A DNA stretch of 64,000 nucleotides from Clostridiales bacterium UBA6114 (GCA_002423435.1 DIWE01000036.1:21574-85573), one strand, 5' to 3'; positions 8,963-18,060 are shown, counted from the stretch's first letter. Program-made: numbers and translations. The notes: generated by a model not told the origin, from the sequence alone.

Positions 8963-9244
8963 ATGCCCAGTCAATATGATACCATCGCAGGTTTTCTGAA
9001 CAACATGCCCGAGGGCGAAAAAGTGCTGAAAAATCTGGATAAATTGAACATGATTATGAATTCCGAAGAGGGCAAGCAGCTTAAGTCCGTCATCAAAAAG
9101 GAGGACGGAGAAGCAATCAAGGGCGCCTTGTCGGCGGCAATGGACGGAGACCGCGACTCGGCGATGGAGATGGTCAAGTCGATCCTTTCGACAAAAGAAG
9201 GGATGCAGGTTGCCTCAAAAATAGCAAAGATTCTGGGAGAGTGA
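8963..9244 (+). CDS. Small conserved-looking protein, unknown (gene 1 of 3)
   Basis: Not recognised. A 93-aa acidic, helical protein without a signal or membrane segment. It contains related stretches LNMIMNSEEGKQL and ILSTKEGMQVASKIAKIL, an S-x-E-G-x-x pattern that recurs in the next gene (LLSSEEGMKKV), suggesting a shared short helical repeat. TAAGGAGG lies 6 nt before the ATG, a very strong site. It opens a tight three-gene operon (4-bp gap, then overlap). The partners include a predicted membrane protein, so the set may form a membrane-associated complex; that is inference only. Confidence 0.75.
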   Translation: MPSQYDTIAGFLNNMPEGEKVLKNLDKLNMIMNSEEGKQLKSVIKKEDGEAIKGALSAAMDGDRDSAMEMVKSILSTKEGMQVASKIAKILGE

Positions 9245-9248
9245 TACA

Positions 9249-9641
9249 ATGAGCGAAATGGAAGATAAAATCCAGCAGCTGCTTTCCTCGGAGGAAGGGA
9301 TGAAAAAAGTGATGTCGCTTGCATCCGCCCTCATGTCTGGAACCAAATCTTCCGACACGACAAGTGCAAAAGCGGAAGATTCCGCGGATAAAGCGGGTGC
9401 GCAGGAGACGGCGCAGAGCCTTCCCGACATGGCGAAGCTTCAGGAAACAGTCAGCAAGATTATGGGGGAAAGCAAAAAAACCATTACAAGCGACAGCAAG
9501 CTGAACCTGCTTGCCGCGCTGAAACCGTTTTTGGCCTCCGGAAGGCAGGGAAGCATCGACCGCGCCGCGCGCATGGTAAAAACGGCGAAAGTTGCAAAGA
9601 CCGCCCTCGAGGAAATCAAAGGAGGAAACGGACTTGTATAA
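9249..9641 (+). CDS. Unknown protein with C-terminal LKPFLxxxRQ helix domain (gene 2 of 3)
   Basis: 130 aa. N-terminal helix MEDKIQQLLSSEEGMKKVMSLA, a low-complexity Ser/Ala/Glu linker (about 35-60), then a basic helical C-terminus with LLAALKPFLASGRQGSIDRA. I have the impression that short proteins with an LKPYL..RQ..DRA segment recur in Firmicutes without an assigned role, but no name can be given. It begins 4 bp after gene 1 and its last codons overlap the start of gene 3, so the three are translationally linked. Confidence 0.75.
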   Translation: MSEMEDKIQQLLSSEEGMKKVMSLASALMSGTKSSDTTSAKAEDSADKAGAQETAQSLPDMAKLQETVSKIMGESKKTITSDSKLNLLAALKPFLASGRQGSIDRAARMVKTAKVAKTALEEIKGGNGLV

Positions 9642-9966
9642 CCGATACATGTCTGCCGGGTTTGACGAGCTTTTCACCTCGGTGGAACCCGCGGAAACAA
9701 ATATGGAGCCGACACCGGAAATAAAAACCGCCGAGCCGGCAGTTGCAGCCTCAACTGAATCCGCCGCCCCTGCAAAGGGCGGCGGCCTTTCCTCCATACT
9801 CGACAAGATCAATCTCCCGAAGCTCGACATGGACACAATTTTAATCTTGCTGATCGTTTTTTTCCTTCTGACGGACGGCAACTCGGATAAGGGGATCACG
9901 GATATCCTTGGAGAAAATTCGGATCTTTTGATTATTGTCGGCCTTTTGCTGATTATGGGATTCTAG
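9634..9966 (+). CDS. Small membrane protein, unknown (gene 3 of 3), TTG start
   Basis: Starts at TTG 9634 with GGAGG 8 nt upstream, overlapping the end of gene 2 (110 aa). Residues 1-75 are Pro/Ala/Glu-rich, then a hydrophobic segment TILILLIVFFLLTD, a short polar loop and a second LLIIVGLLLIMGF run to the C-terminus. It is therefore a two-helix membrane protein with a disordered, probably cytoplasmic, N-terminus. No family recognised. A weak GACGGC/GCCGTC hairpin at 9982-10001 may end the operon. Confidence 0.72.
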   Translation: MYNRYMSAGFDELFTSVEPAETNMEPTPEIKTAEPAVAASTESAAPAKGGGLSSILDKINLPKLDMDTILILLIVFFLLTDGNSDKGITDILGENSDLLIIVGLLLIMGF

Positions 9967-10048
9967 CGCAAAGAGCCGGATGACGGCCCTTTTACGCCGT
10001 CTGTGCATATTTTGGGGACAGCCCGGCGGGGCCGTAAGAGACGGAATT

Positions 10049-10807
10049 TTATGACTCTTCCGTCACAAGCTTATTGTTCGGCAGCAGGAACACATTGTCG
10101 CTCACCGCGTCCGTGCTGATGCCGCCGAGCTCCATTTCATAGATCACTTGCTCTCCCAAGCTTGTGACGGCATGGATCAAAAGCCCGTAATCGAGGGAGA
10201 TCCAATATTCGTCGACATACTCAAGCTCCGGGTCCCCGGCCTTTACATAAATACAGTTGCCGCCATTGTAGCTTACATACTTTGCGTCGAGAAGCTCGGA
10301 AGGGTCCCGGTTTACGATATCTTCGTAAGTCGGGATCCTTTGTTCGGTATCGGAGTTTGCGTCGCCCAGGTGGCCGCTCCAATAGCGGGCGTCTCCCCCC
10401 GGCCGCCAGACATAGATCATTCCTTTGCCTGTGATGATATGTTTTATGAGCGTCCCGGACGCGTTATACTGCTCGGTCTTGGTGTAGCCGTTTTTAACGT
10501 AATGGTTGTTTTTCCATGAAGTGCTGCCCGTGCTTGAATAAAGCGTCACCCGCGACTGATACGAGCAGGTTTCAGGGCGGCTCATGGAGGCGATTACGCG
10601 CTGGACGTTTTCCTTTGTGATCTCTACCTTTTCAACCGGGGTTCCGGTGCCCGGCTCGGGGGCCGTTGTCTCTCCGTCGACGGGCAGCACGATTCCCGGG
10701 TCTTCATCGGACACGCCGAACAAAGACCAGTAAAAGCTGAAAAAAATTCCGAGAGACAGCACGGTTGTTATCGCCAAAATGAGCACGGTCAGTTTGTTAC
10801 GCTTCAT
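10049..10807 (-). CDS. Exported or membrane-anchored protein, unknown
   Basis: 252 aa from ATG 10807 (GGAGAG 10 nt upstream; the frame extends 30 nt further to a GTG). One N-terminal helix LTVLILAITTVLSLGIFFSFYW anchors it. A Pro/Thr/Glu-rich linker follows, then a beta-rich domain with patterns such as TEQYNASGTLIKHIITGKGMI and YVDEYWISLDYGLLIHAV. This looks like the LolA/lipoprotein-sorting style of curved sheet, but the match is only impressionistic. Last gene of the leftward wall-precursor operon, starting 30 bp after wecB. Confidence 0.75.
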   Translation of the reverse strand: MKRNKLTVLILAITTVLSLGIFFSFYWSLFGVSDEDPGIVLPVDGETTAPEPGTGTPVEKVEITKENVQRVIASMSRPETCSYQSRVTLYSSTGSTSWKNNHYVKNGYTKTEQYNASGTLIKHIITGKGMIYVWRPGGDARYWSGHLGDANSDTEQRIPTYEDIVNRDPSELLDAKYVSYNGGNCIYVKAGDPELEYVDEYWISLDYGLLIHAVTSLGEQVIYEMELGGISTDAVSDNVFLLPNNKLVTEES

Positions 10808-10837
10808 AAAAAGGCTACTCTCCAATAGAAAAAGCAC

Positions 10838-11989
10838 TTATTGCGGCATGAATTCCTCCGGCGGACGATCCGTCCTTTTGTAGTAATAAAGGATCGCCTG
10901 CGCGATGCGCCTGCAAGCGTTCCCGTCGCCGTACGGGTTTACGGCCCTCGCCATTTTGCCGTACGCCGCGGGGTCGCCTAAAAGCGTCTCGGCGCAGCGC
11001 ACGATGTGATCCTTCAAAACGCCGGCAAGCATGACCGTTCCGGCCTTCACGGCCTCGGGGCGCTCCGTTTCCCGCCTTAAAACCAAAACCGGCTTGCCGA
11101 GCGCGGGAGCCTCCTCCTGGAGCCCCCCGGAGTCGGTCATCACGAGAAAGGCGCGCGCCATGAGATTGTGCATCTCGTCGACCGCGAGCGGCTCGATCAG
11201 GTCGACTCGGTCTAAGGAGCCCAGGACGCCGTACGCCGTTTCCCGGACGACGGGGCTTAAGTGCACCGGATAGACGATGCGCACGTCGGGATGGGCCCCG
11301 ACAATAACCTTAAGCGCCTGCATGATCTCCTTAAGAGGCTCGCCGTAGTTTTCGCGGCGGTGGGCGGTGACGAGAATCACGCGCTCCTTTTCGTAATCGA
11401 TCCGCCGCAGCGCGTCTTCCCGGAACACGTAATCGCGCCTGACCGTTTCGTGGATGGCGTCGATGACGGTGTTGCCGGTGACATAGACGTTTTTTACGAT
11501 GTTTTCCCGGGAAAGGTTTTCCCTGTTTAAGGGGGTCGGCGCGAAGTGCAGCTCGGCGATGGCCCCGGTCAGCGTGCGGTTTAGTTCCTCGGGGTAGGGG
11601 GAATACCGGTTGTAGGTGCGCAGACCGGCCTCGACGTGCCCGACGGGAATTTTGTGGTAAAAGGCGGAAAGCGCCCCCGCGAACGTCGTCGAGGTGTCCC
11701 CGTGCACGAGGACCAGGTCGGGTTTTTCCTTTTCAAAGACCTCGTCGAGGCCTAAGACCGACTTTGTCAGGATTTTGGAAAGCGACTGCTTTTCCTCCAT
11801 GATGTCGAGGTCATAGTCCGGGTGGATCTTAAAAATGTCGAGGACCTGGTCGAGCATATGCCGGTGCTGCGCCGTGACGCAGACAAGACTTTGGATCTCA
11901 CCGTGCTTTTGAAGCTCAAGGACCAGGGGACACATTTTGACGGCCTCCGGCCTTGTGCCGAATATCGAAATGATTTTAATTTTTTCCAT
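10838..11989 (-). CDS. wecB: UDP-N-acetylglucosamine 2-epimerase (non-hydrolysing)
   Basis: Converts UDP-GlcNAc to UDP-ManNAc, the precursor of wall teichoic-type polymers or other surface glycans. Motifs: FGTRPEAVKMCPL at the N-terminus, VHGDTSTTFAG, VGHVEAGLRT, VTAHRRENYGEPL and the C-terminal TDSGGLQEEAPALGKPVL with RPEAV. Start ATG 11989 (383 aa) is set by GGAGA 6 nt upstream; the longer frame to 12043 lies inside the preceding gene. The two genes overlap by 14 bp, so translation is coupled to the lipid-carrier transferase upstream. Confidence 0.95.
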   Translation of the reverse strand: MEKIKIISIFGTRPEAVKMCPLVLELQKHGEIQSLVCVTAQHRHMLDQVLDIFKIHPDYDLDIMEEKQSLSKILTKSVLGLDEVFEKEKPDLVLVHGDTSTTFAGALSAFYHKIPVGHVEAGLRTYNRYSPYPEELNRTLTGAIAELHFAPTPLNRENLSRENIVKNVYVTGNTVIDAIHETVRRDYVFREDALRRIDYEKERVILVTAHRRENYGEPLKEIMQALKVIVGAHPDVRIVYPVHLSPVVRETAYGVLGSLDRVDLIEPLAVDEMHNLMARAFLVMTDSGGLQEEAPALGKPVLVLRRETERPEAVKAGTVMLAGVLKDHIVRCAETLLGDPAAYGKMARAVNPYGDGNACRRIAQAILYYYKRTDRPPEEFMPQ

Positions 11990-13082
11990 TGTTTTCTCCG
12001 TCCGTTTTTTCCGCGCTGCTTTGAACCTCGCCGTGTTCGGCATGGGACATCGAGCCCATGATCTTCGCGCCGATGATCACGGCGACGATAACCGTTACGA
12101 TCAGGAGCATCGCCTTTACCTCGCCGCTCGTCGTCAGTATGACCGCCGAGAGGCCCAAAAGCCCGCTTGTGGCGTAAAGGATGGCGACCGACTGTTTCTG
12201 GTTGAAGCCCATGTCGATCAGGCGGTGATGCACGTGCCCGCGGTCGGCCTGCATCGGATTTCTGCCCGACGCGATCCTCCGCCCGATGGCAAACACCGTG
12301 TCGAAGATCGGGAGGCCCAGAATCAGGAAGGGAACGGCGAACGAGACGATCGCGTAAAATTTAAAAAGCCCCTGTATGGACACGGTCGCGAGGATAAATC
12401 CCAAAAACGCCGAGCCGGTGTCGCCCATAAAGATTTTCGCGGGGTTTAGGTTGTAGGGCATAAAGCCGATGCAGGCGCCGGCCAGCGCAGCCATGACGAT
12501 CGCAATAAAGGGCTCCGCGATCAGCGTCGCCACGACAAACAGGGAGAAGGAGGCGATCGACGAGATGCCGACCGCGAGCCCGTCCAGGCCGTCGATCAGG
12601 TTGACGGCGTTTGTGATCCCGACGATCCATAAAATCGTGACGGGCACGGAAAAATAGCCGAGGCTGAAATACATGGCGTCGCTGAAAATATTCGGGTTTG
12701 AAAGAAACTCGATGCGCACCCCGGCTAAAACGGGGATAAGCGCCGCGAGAATCTGGACGCCGAATTTCAAAAGAGCGTTTAGCGGCATGATATCGTCTAT
12801 CACGCCGAGCGCGATAATGATGACCGAGCCGAGCAGAATGCCTCTCGCCTGGACGTCGATCTGCCCGAGCAGGAGCACGCTTACGATAAATCCGAAGAAA
12901 ATGGCGAGCCCCCCGAGCCTTGGGATCGGCACATTATGCATCCGGCGCCCGTCCTTCGGCACATCGATCGCCCCGACTCTTTTGGCGAAAATTTTTACGA
13001 CCGGAGTCATGCCGAAGGAGATGGCCGCCGCGACCACAAACGCGAGGAGCGAAATAACGAAAAAATTATTCAATGGCGGCAT
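11976..13082 (-). CDS. Polyprenyl-phosphate N-acetylglucosamine-1-phosphate transferase (MraY/WecA/TagO family)
   Basis: Integral membrane enzyme (368 aa, about 10-11 helices) moving a sugar-1-phosphate from a UDP-sugar onto undecaprenyl phosphate. Family signatures: VPKDGRRMHNVPIPRLGG, the catalytic LGVIDDI, ITNAVNLIDGLDGLA, FMPYNLNPAKIFMGDTGS, and RGHVHHRLID with the HH motif of the WecA/TagO branch rather than MraY. The start ATG 13082 has GAGGGTG 6 nt upstream. With wecB it probably begins synthesis of a GlcNAc-ManNAc linkage unit; the rest of the pathway is not in the window. Confidence 0.92.
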   Translation of the reverse strand: MPPLNNFFVISLLAFVVAAAISFGMTPVVKIFAKRVGAIDVPKDGRRMHNVPIPRLGGLAIFFGFIVSVLLLGQIDVQARGILLGSVIIIALGVIDDIMPLNALLKFGVQILAALIPVLAGVRIEFLSNPNIFSDAMYFSLGYFSVPVTILWIVGITNAVNLIDGLDGLAVGISSIASFSLFVVATLIAEPFIAIVMAALAGACIGFMPYNLNPAKIFMGDTGSAFLGFILATVSIQGLFKFYAIVSFAVPFLILGLPIFDTVFAIGRRIASGRNPMQADRGHVHHRLIDMGFNQKQSVAILYATSGLLGLSAVILTTSGEVKAMLLIVTVIVAVIIGAKIMGSMSHAEHGEVQSSAEKTDGENNGKN

Positions 13083-13121
13083 TAAAAGCACCCTCTTAAA
13101 AGTCAATCATCTGCATATGAG

Positions 13122-14141
13122 CTATCCGCGATGTGATTTCTTGACAAAACCGACTTTTTTGCAGACCCGTTCCACCATACGGTCGGCGCGGGCGGACGCG
13201 CGCAGGGCGCCCTCGCGGTAAACGGACTCCAGGAAATCCTTGTTTTTCAGAAGGTCTTCCGTTTTTTCGCGGACCGGACGGAGCATCTCGATGACGGCGT
13301 CGGCAACGGCCGGCTTGAAGCCGGCGTAGCCCTGACCCTCAAATTGGCGTTCCACCTCGGGGATTGTCCTGTTTTTGACCGTCGCGTAAATGTTGATCAG
13401 ATTGTTGACCCCGTCCTTGTTTTCGCCCATAAAAATACGCGTGTCCGAATCGGTGACCGCGCGCTTGAACTTGCGCATGATATCGTCGGGGCTGTCCAGG
13501 ATCAGGATATAGCCGTTTGCGTTCTCGTCCGATTTCGACATTTTTTTGGTCGGCTCCGTCAGGCTCATCACCTTGGCGCCGACCTTTGGAATATAAGGCT
13601 CCGGAATTACAAAAACATCGCCGTAAATGCCGTTGAAGCGGTTTGCGATATCGCGGGCGAGCTCGACATGCTGCTTCTGGTCGATCCCGACGGGCACGAG
13701 ATCGGTCGAGTACAGAAGGATATCCGACGCCATCAGCGTCGGATAGGTGAAAAGCCCCGCGTTGATATTATCCGCATTTTTGGCAGATTTATCCTTAAAC
13801 TGCGTCATGCGGGAGAGCTCGCCGAACATCGTATAGCAGTTTAAGACCCATGAAAGCTCCGCATGGGCGGGGACATGGCTCTGGATAAACAAAATATTTT
13901 TTTCCGGGTCAAGCCCGCACGCAATGAGCTGCGCGAGCACCTCGAGCGTCTGCTGGCGAAGCTTTGAGGGCTCCTGCCGCACTGTGATCGCGTGCATGTC
14001 GACGACACAGTAGATGCAGTCGTATTCGTCCTGCAGCATTACCCAGTTTTTAATGGCGCCCAGGTAGTTGCCAAGGGTAAGCTTCCCGCTGGGCTGGACG
14101 CCGCTGAAGATTCTTTTTTTCATTTCCGTTTTCGTATCCAT
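13122..14141 (-). CDS. trpS: Tryptophanyl-tRNA synthetase
   Basis: Class I synthetase. The HIGH-like motif appears as PSGKLTLGNYLGA and the KMSKS motif as KKMSKSDENANG. Other family blocks: VDMHAITV, LSWVLNCYTMFGELSRMTQFKDK, FTYPTLMASDILLY, VPVGIDQKQHVELARDIA. At 339 aa from ATG 14141 (GGGAG 6 nt upstream) the length is standard; a further in-frame ATG lies at 14156. It begins 20 bp after the aminotransferase, so both are likely cotranscribed. No T-box leader was seen upstream of the pair. Confidence 0.96.
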   Translation of the reverse strand: MDTKTEMKKRIFSGVQPSGKLTLGNYLGAIKNWVMLQDEYDCIYCVVDMHAITVRQEPSKLRQQTLEVLAQLIACGLDPEKNILFIQSHVPAHAELSWVLNCYTMFGELSRMTQFKDKSAKNADNINAGLFTYPTLMASDILLYSTDLVPVGIDQKQHVELARDIANRFNGIYGDVFVIPEPYIPKVGAKVMSLTEPTKKMSKSDENANGYILILDSPDDIMRKFKRAVTDSDTRIFMGENKDGVNNLINIYATVKNRTIPEVERQFEGQGYAGFKPAVADAVIEMLRPVREKTEDLLKNKDFLESVYREGALRASARADRMVERVCKKVGFVKKSHRG

Positions 14142-14160
14142 ACTTTGCTCCCGCATCCTT

Positions 14161-15351
14161 TTATTTTAAGTACTCATGGATGGCCTCGCTCATAAGCGCG
14201 ACGCCTTTTTTGATCTGAGCGGCGGACGGCATGGAGAAATTCAGGCGAAGAGCGGGGCAGGGGGCGTTTTCATCCACCATGAAGGCCGAGCCCGGTACGG
14301 CCGCGACCTTTTTTTCCGAGAGCATGCCGCAAAGCTTGAGGCCGTCCGCGCCTTCCGGAAGCTCGCACCACAAAAACAGCCCGCCGTCGGGGCTTGTGCG
14401 GCGGACGCGGGGGTCGAAGAGCCGGTCGATCTCCGACAGCATCAGATCGCGTTTTTGCCGGTAAAGGCTTCGGATCTCCTCGATATGGCCGTCTAAGTCG
14501 CAGGTCTTTAAATATTCGGCGACCAGCATGCAGAAAAACTGGTTGGTGTGCACGTCGGACACCTGCTTTGCGACGACCATCTTATCGATGACCGGCTTCG
14601 GGCCGAGGGCAAACCCCACGCGCATGCCGGGCGAGAGGATTTTGGAATAGGAGCCCGCGTAGAGCACAAGCCCCTCGGTGTCGAGGCTTTTTATCGGAGG
14701 GACGTATTCGCCGGAATAGCGCAGCTCAAAATATGGGTTGTCCTCTAAGATCATGACGCCGTATTTTGAGGAAAGCGAAAGAAGCGCCTTCCGGCGGGAG
14801 AGGCTTAACGTGCGGCCCGAGGGGTTCTGGAAGGTCGGGATCACGTAAATAAACTTAACATTTTTCGTCGTTTTCAAGGTGTGCTCGAGCGCGTCTAAGT
14901 CCATGCCGCCGTCGTCGGAGCGCACGCCGACAAGCCTTGCGTTAAAGGAGCGAAACGCGTTTAAAGCGCCGATAAAGCTCGGATTCTCGCATAAGACCAC
15001 ATCGCCTTCGTTGACCATCACCTTGGTCATGAGGTCGATCGCCTGCTGGCCGCCGCTTGTAATAATCAGCGAGTCGTCCTCGGTCCCGACCGAGTATTTT
15101 TCCTTGAGCCTCTCCGCCGTCAGGGTGCGAAGGGGCATATAGCCCTCGGTGATGCCGTATTGCAGGGAGGCGGCCGCGTTCTCATCAAAAAGGCGTTTGG
15201 CTATTATAGACATCTCTCTGGACGGAAAAGTTTCCGGATCGGGATTTCCTCCGGCAAAAGAAATGATATCCGGATTTTCTAAAACCTTGAAGATTTCCCT
15301 GATCGCCGACGGTTTGAGCGTCGAGATTTTGTCGGAAAAGTCATATCTCAT
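14161..15351 (-). CDS. PLP-dependent aminotransferase, class I/II (2-aminoadipate aminotransferase-like)
   Basis: The product (396 aa) is a fold-type I aminotransferase of the MocR/LysN-related group without a DNA-binding domain. Seen: ISFAGGNPDPETFP, LQYGITEGYMPLR, ITSGGQQAIDL, YVIPTFQNPSGRTLSLSRR, EDNPYFELRY, the PLP lysine in AGSYSKILSPGMRVGF, and LRLNFSM carrying the substrate-carboxylate Arg. Such enzymes transaminate aromatic or branched amino acids or 2-aminoadipate; the specific substrate cannot be read. First gene of the leftward operon, with GGAGAA 6 nt before the ATG. Confidence 0.9.
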   Translation of the reverse strand: MRYDFSDKISTLKPSAIREIFKVLENPDIISFAGGNPDPETFPSREMSIIAKRLFDENAAASLQYGITEGYMPLRTLTAERLKEKYSVGTEDDSLIITSGGQQAIDLMTKVMVNEGDVVLCENPSFIGALNAFRSFNARLVGVRSDDGGMDLDALEHTLKTTKNVKFIYVIPTFQNPSGRTLSLSRRKALLSLSSKYGVMILEDNPYFELRYSGEYVPPIKSLDTEGLVLYAGSYSKILSPGMRVGFALGPKPVIDKMVVAKQVSDVHTNQFFCMLVAEYLKTCDLDGHIEEIRSLYRQKRDLMLSEIDRLFDPRVRRTSPDGGLFLWCELPEGADGLKLCGMLSEKKVAAVPGSAFMVDENAPCPALRLNFSMPSAAQIKKGVALMSEAIHEYLK

Positions 15352-15569
15352 TGTTTTTCTCCTGCACTATCATAAAGTAATTATATCTCAATATCCCCCG
15401 GATAAATCAGCGGATATCAAAGAGTCCTAGGCGGCGTGAACAAGCCGGTTTATGTTTTTTTCGTTAAACACTATCTTATCATTTTTTAAACGATCATGCA
15501 ATGATTGCGTTTCATGTATAGTTTTTTTCCTAATCGGAAAAAATGAACGAAAAAGGAGGGACCGGACAC

Positions 15570-16922
15570 ATGGAGCGAAGGAACAAAATCCGGCTTATAA
15601 GCTATACCCTTGCGTTTTGCGTCGTGACGCTCGGCGTGGCGATTGCCGGCTGGCGCCAGGCTTTTTTGTATCAGCGCTACATCGAATATGCAAATCAGCG
15701 GGCGTTTTCCAATCTGGTTACGAGCGTTTCGAACTTAGACAGCGCGCTGCAGAAAGGGATTTATTCAAATTCTCCCTCGATGCTGAGCTCCCTTTCGGCG
15801 CAGATCTGGCGCGAATCGACAAACGCGCGGGCATCGCTTGCGCAGATGCCGCTCACTGAAATCAATCTGGACAAGACCCAGAAGTTTATCGCGCAGACGG
15901 GCGAATACGCTTATACGGTCCTGCGAAAAGCCTCATCGGGAGAGCCCTTGTCCGATGAGGACCGGAAGATGCTTGCAACGTTGTCCGGTACGGCCGATAA
16001 GCTCGCGGTAAGCCTCGCGGAGCTCAAATCAAAATTTGACGACGGCGCCTTAAAGCTCGGGCAAAAACAATCGGACGGGGCCTTTTCCGCGCAGGCGGCC
16101 GAGCAGGAGACTGCGCAGGACGGCACCTTTGACGCTTTGGAGGGGGATTTCCCGGAGTATGCGACCCTGATCTACGACGGCCCGTATTCCGATCATATCG
16201 AAAAGCTGGAGCCGTTGTTTATCAAGGGCAAGCCGGAGGTTTCGGCGGAGGACGCCAAGAAGAAAGCCGCCGCGTTCTTAAAGGTCGATCCGGGGAAGCT
16301 CAGCTCGTCCGGCGAGTCCGATGGAAAAATCAAAACCTATACCTTCACGCTGCCTTCGGAAAACGGGGAGGTATCCGTTGATGTGACGAAGGCGGGAGGC
16401 TATATTTTGCAGGCGATCGATTCAAGGGACGGCGGCGAAAAGATGCTCTCCGCCGAGGAAGCCGTCAAAAAAGCCGTGGCCATACTGGACACCCTCGGCT
16501 TTCCGAATATGAAGGAAAGTTATTACACGGAATATGAGAGCATCGTGACCGTCAATTTCGCCGCTGAGGAGGACAACGTCATTTTATACCCCGATCTGAT
16601 CAAGGTGTCCGTCTCCTTAAACGACGGATCGCTGCGGTCGATCGACGCGTATGGGTATATCATGAATCACAAGGCGCGGGATCTCCCGTCCCCGAAGGTC
16701 TCCGCGGAATCGGTGTCGGGGAGCGTAAACAACGGGCTTCGGGTCCTTTCGACAAATCTGGCCGTGATTCCGACGAACGGAAAGAACGAGGTTCTCTGCT
16801 ATGAGATTAAATGCGAAAATCCCGAAAAAAAGCATTATATCGTGTATATCAACGCCGAAACGGGCGCCGAGGAGGATATTCTGATCCTTCTGGAGGACGA
16901 AAACGGGACGCTCGCGATGTAA
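15570..16922 (+). CDS. ypeB: Germination protein YpeB
   Basis: YpeB (450 aa) is a spore inner-membrane protein that localises and stabilises the cortex-lytic enzyme SleB. One N-terminal helix (about 8-28) is followed by a helical region with LYQRYIEYANQRAFSNL, then three PepSY-like repeats (for example VSAEDAKKKAAAFLKVD and LSAEEAVKKAVAILDTLG). Start ATG 15570 has AAGGAGG 10 nt upstream; an upstream ATG at 15543 has no site. sleB, usually the neighbour, is absent: the gene stands alone between a divergent aminotransferase and a terminator. It is direct evidence that the organism forms endospores. Confidence 0.92.
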   Translation: MERRNKIRLISYTLAFCVVTLGVAIAGWRQAFLYQRYIEYANQRAFSNLVTSVSNLDSALQKGIYSNSPSMLSSLSAQIWRESTNARASLAQMPLTEINLDKTQKFIAQTGEYAYTVLRKASSGEPLSDEDRKMLATLSGTADKLAVSLAELKSKFDDGALKLGQKQSDGAFSAQAAEQETAQDGTFDALEGDFPEYATLIYDGPYSDHIEKLEPLFIKGKPEVSAEDAKKKAAAFLKVDPGKLSSSGESDGKIKTYTFTLPSENGEVSVDVTKAGGYILQAIDSRDGGEKMLSAEEAVKKAVAILDTLGFPNMKESYYTEYESIVTVNFAAEEDNVILYPDLIKVSVSLNDGSLRSIDAYGYIMNHKARDLPSPKVSAESVSGSVNNGLRVLSTNLAVIPTNGKNEVLCYEIKCENPEKKHYIVYINAETGAEEDILILLEDENGTLAM

Positions 16923-16949
16923 AAAAGGTGCTGTAGCCCTATAGACAAC

Positions 16950-16989
16950 AAAAGGCGGCTTCCGGCTTGTTTGCCGGTTGCTGCCTTTT
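16950..16989 (+). terminator. ypeB terminator
   Basis: AAAAGGCGGC (16950-16959) pairs with GCTGCCTTTT (16980-16989), with an inner CCGGC/GCCGG stem. A T-run sits in the 3-prime arm. Confidence 0.75.
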
Positions 16990-17046
16990 GAAATATTGAA
17001 AAACCGATTCAATTACGGGAAAATAAATCGTCATATCGCAAAATTA

Positions 17047-17919
17047 TCAAAAAATCTGAGTTTTGTTAATGAAAGGTTCCAATATGTTAAGCCTTTCCTT
17101 GGCATTCCCATCCAATCGAACTGCAAGCATCGTACATATAAGCTCCAGAAGAAACATGGGCGCTGCATTGGAGTTAAAAAAGCTCAGGCTCCCCACATCG
17201 ACGATCAGAAGTTCATCGGCATACTGGCTGAACGGCGCGGTAGCCCTGTCCGTGATCAGGATCAGCTTCGCGGACCGTTCCTTACAGATTTTGATGATCT
17301 CAAGAGCATTCATTCTGTATCTGTTAAAGCTGATCATAACCATACAATCGTTTGCCTCGATATCCAGGATCTTCTCTATATTGTTGATGTCTTCGCCGGC
17401 TACGATAATAACATTCCCGACAATCAGGCTGAGCAGGAATTCGAATCTGTATGCGAGAGTTGCAGTTCCGCGGTATCCGCCGATATATCTGTGATTGCTT
17501 TTTGCCAGAATGTCCACGACGCGATCGAATTTGTCGGTCGTGTTCTTTGACAAAACACTCATAAGATTGTTGGAAACCAGCTCAAAACAGTGTGTTACAA
17601 GATTCTCACCGGAATAGTCGTTCGTGTCAATGTTTATCATTCTTTGCTGCGGAGGCAGATGAAATTTGTCGGAGGTGTTTGCCTGATCGGAAACATACTG
17701 CTGAATTTCCTTTTGCAGATCATTAAATACATGATACCCCAGGGCTTTGGCCGTCCTGTTTACAGAGGTGTTGCTGGTGCCAAGCTCTTTGGCAAGCTCG
17801 CTTGTAGACATGAAACAAACCTTGCTGATATTGTAAAGGATATATTCGGCAATACTGCTTTCCTTTTTTGTGAGCTTCGCTTTAATGATTCGTTCTTTCA
17901 GTTCTTCGAAATCAGCCAT
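17047..17919 (-). CDS. RpiR/MurR-family transcriptional regulator (HTH + SIS)
   Basis: 290 aa. Residues 1-75 form the RpiR winged HTH (KLTKKESSIAEYILYN, then MSTSELAKELGTSNTSVNRTAKALG as the recognition region). Residues about 125-270 form a SIS phosphosugar-binding domain (YIGGYRGTATLAYRFEFLLSLIVG, MVMISFNRYRMNALEIIK, LILITDRATAPFSQYADELL). GGAGG lies 5 nt before the ATG. It lies 157 bp past the end of the cysteine desulfidase gene with its own promoter, and probably controls the opp-to-cyuA block. The ligand may not be a phosphosugar, as other RpiR members sense amino-acid-derived compounds; this is inference. Confidence 0.9.
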   Translation of the reverse strand: MADFEELKERIIKAKLTKKESSIAEYILYNISKVCFMSTSELAKELGTSNTSVNRTAKALGYHVFNDLQKEIQQYVSDQANTSDKFHLPPQQRMINIDTNDYSGENLVTHCFELVSNNLMSVLSKNTTDKFDRVVDILAKSNHRYIGGYRGTATLAYRFEFLLSLIVGNVIIVAGEDINNIEKILDIEANDCMVMISFNRYRMNALEIIKICKERSAKLILITDRATAPFSQYADELLIVDVGSLSFFNSNAAPMFLLELICTMLAVRLDGNAKERLNILEPFINKTQIF

Positions 17920-17957
17920 TATTACCTCCAGGCATATGTTTTTATTACCCAGCTAAG

Positions 17958-17986
17958 ATTACATCAGAAATCTATTTTATTGTCAA
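17958..17986 (-). promoter_or_regulatory. Promoter of the RpiR-family gene
   Basis: On the minus strand: TTGACA (17986-17981), 17-nt spacer, TGTAAT (17963-17958), about 40 nt before the ATG. Confidence 0.65.
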
Positions 17987-18060
17987 TATGGACTGGTATA
18001 ATTGTCATCTTTTTAGATTGTCCCGGGAGGGACGAGAAAAAGGACACAAAATCCCGGTAA

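Noticed and set aside
15352..15569. T-box leader for the aminotransferase-trpS operon
   Set aside because: No T-box consensus or specifier stem seen on the minus strand.
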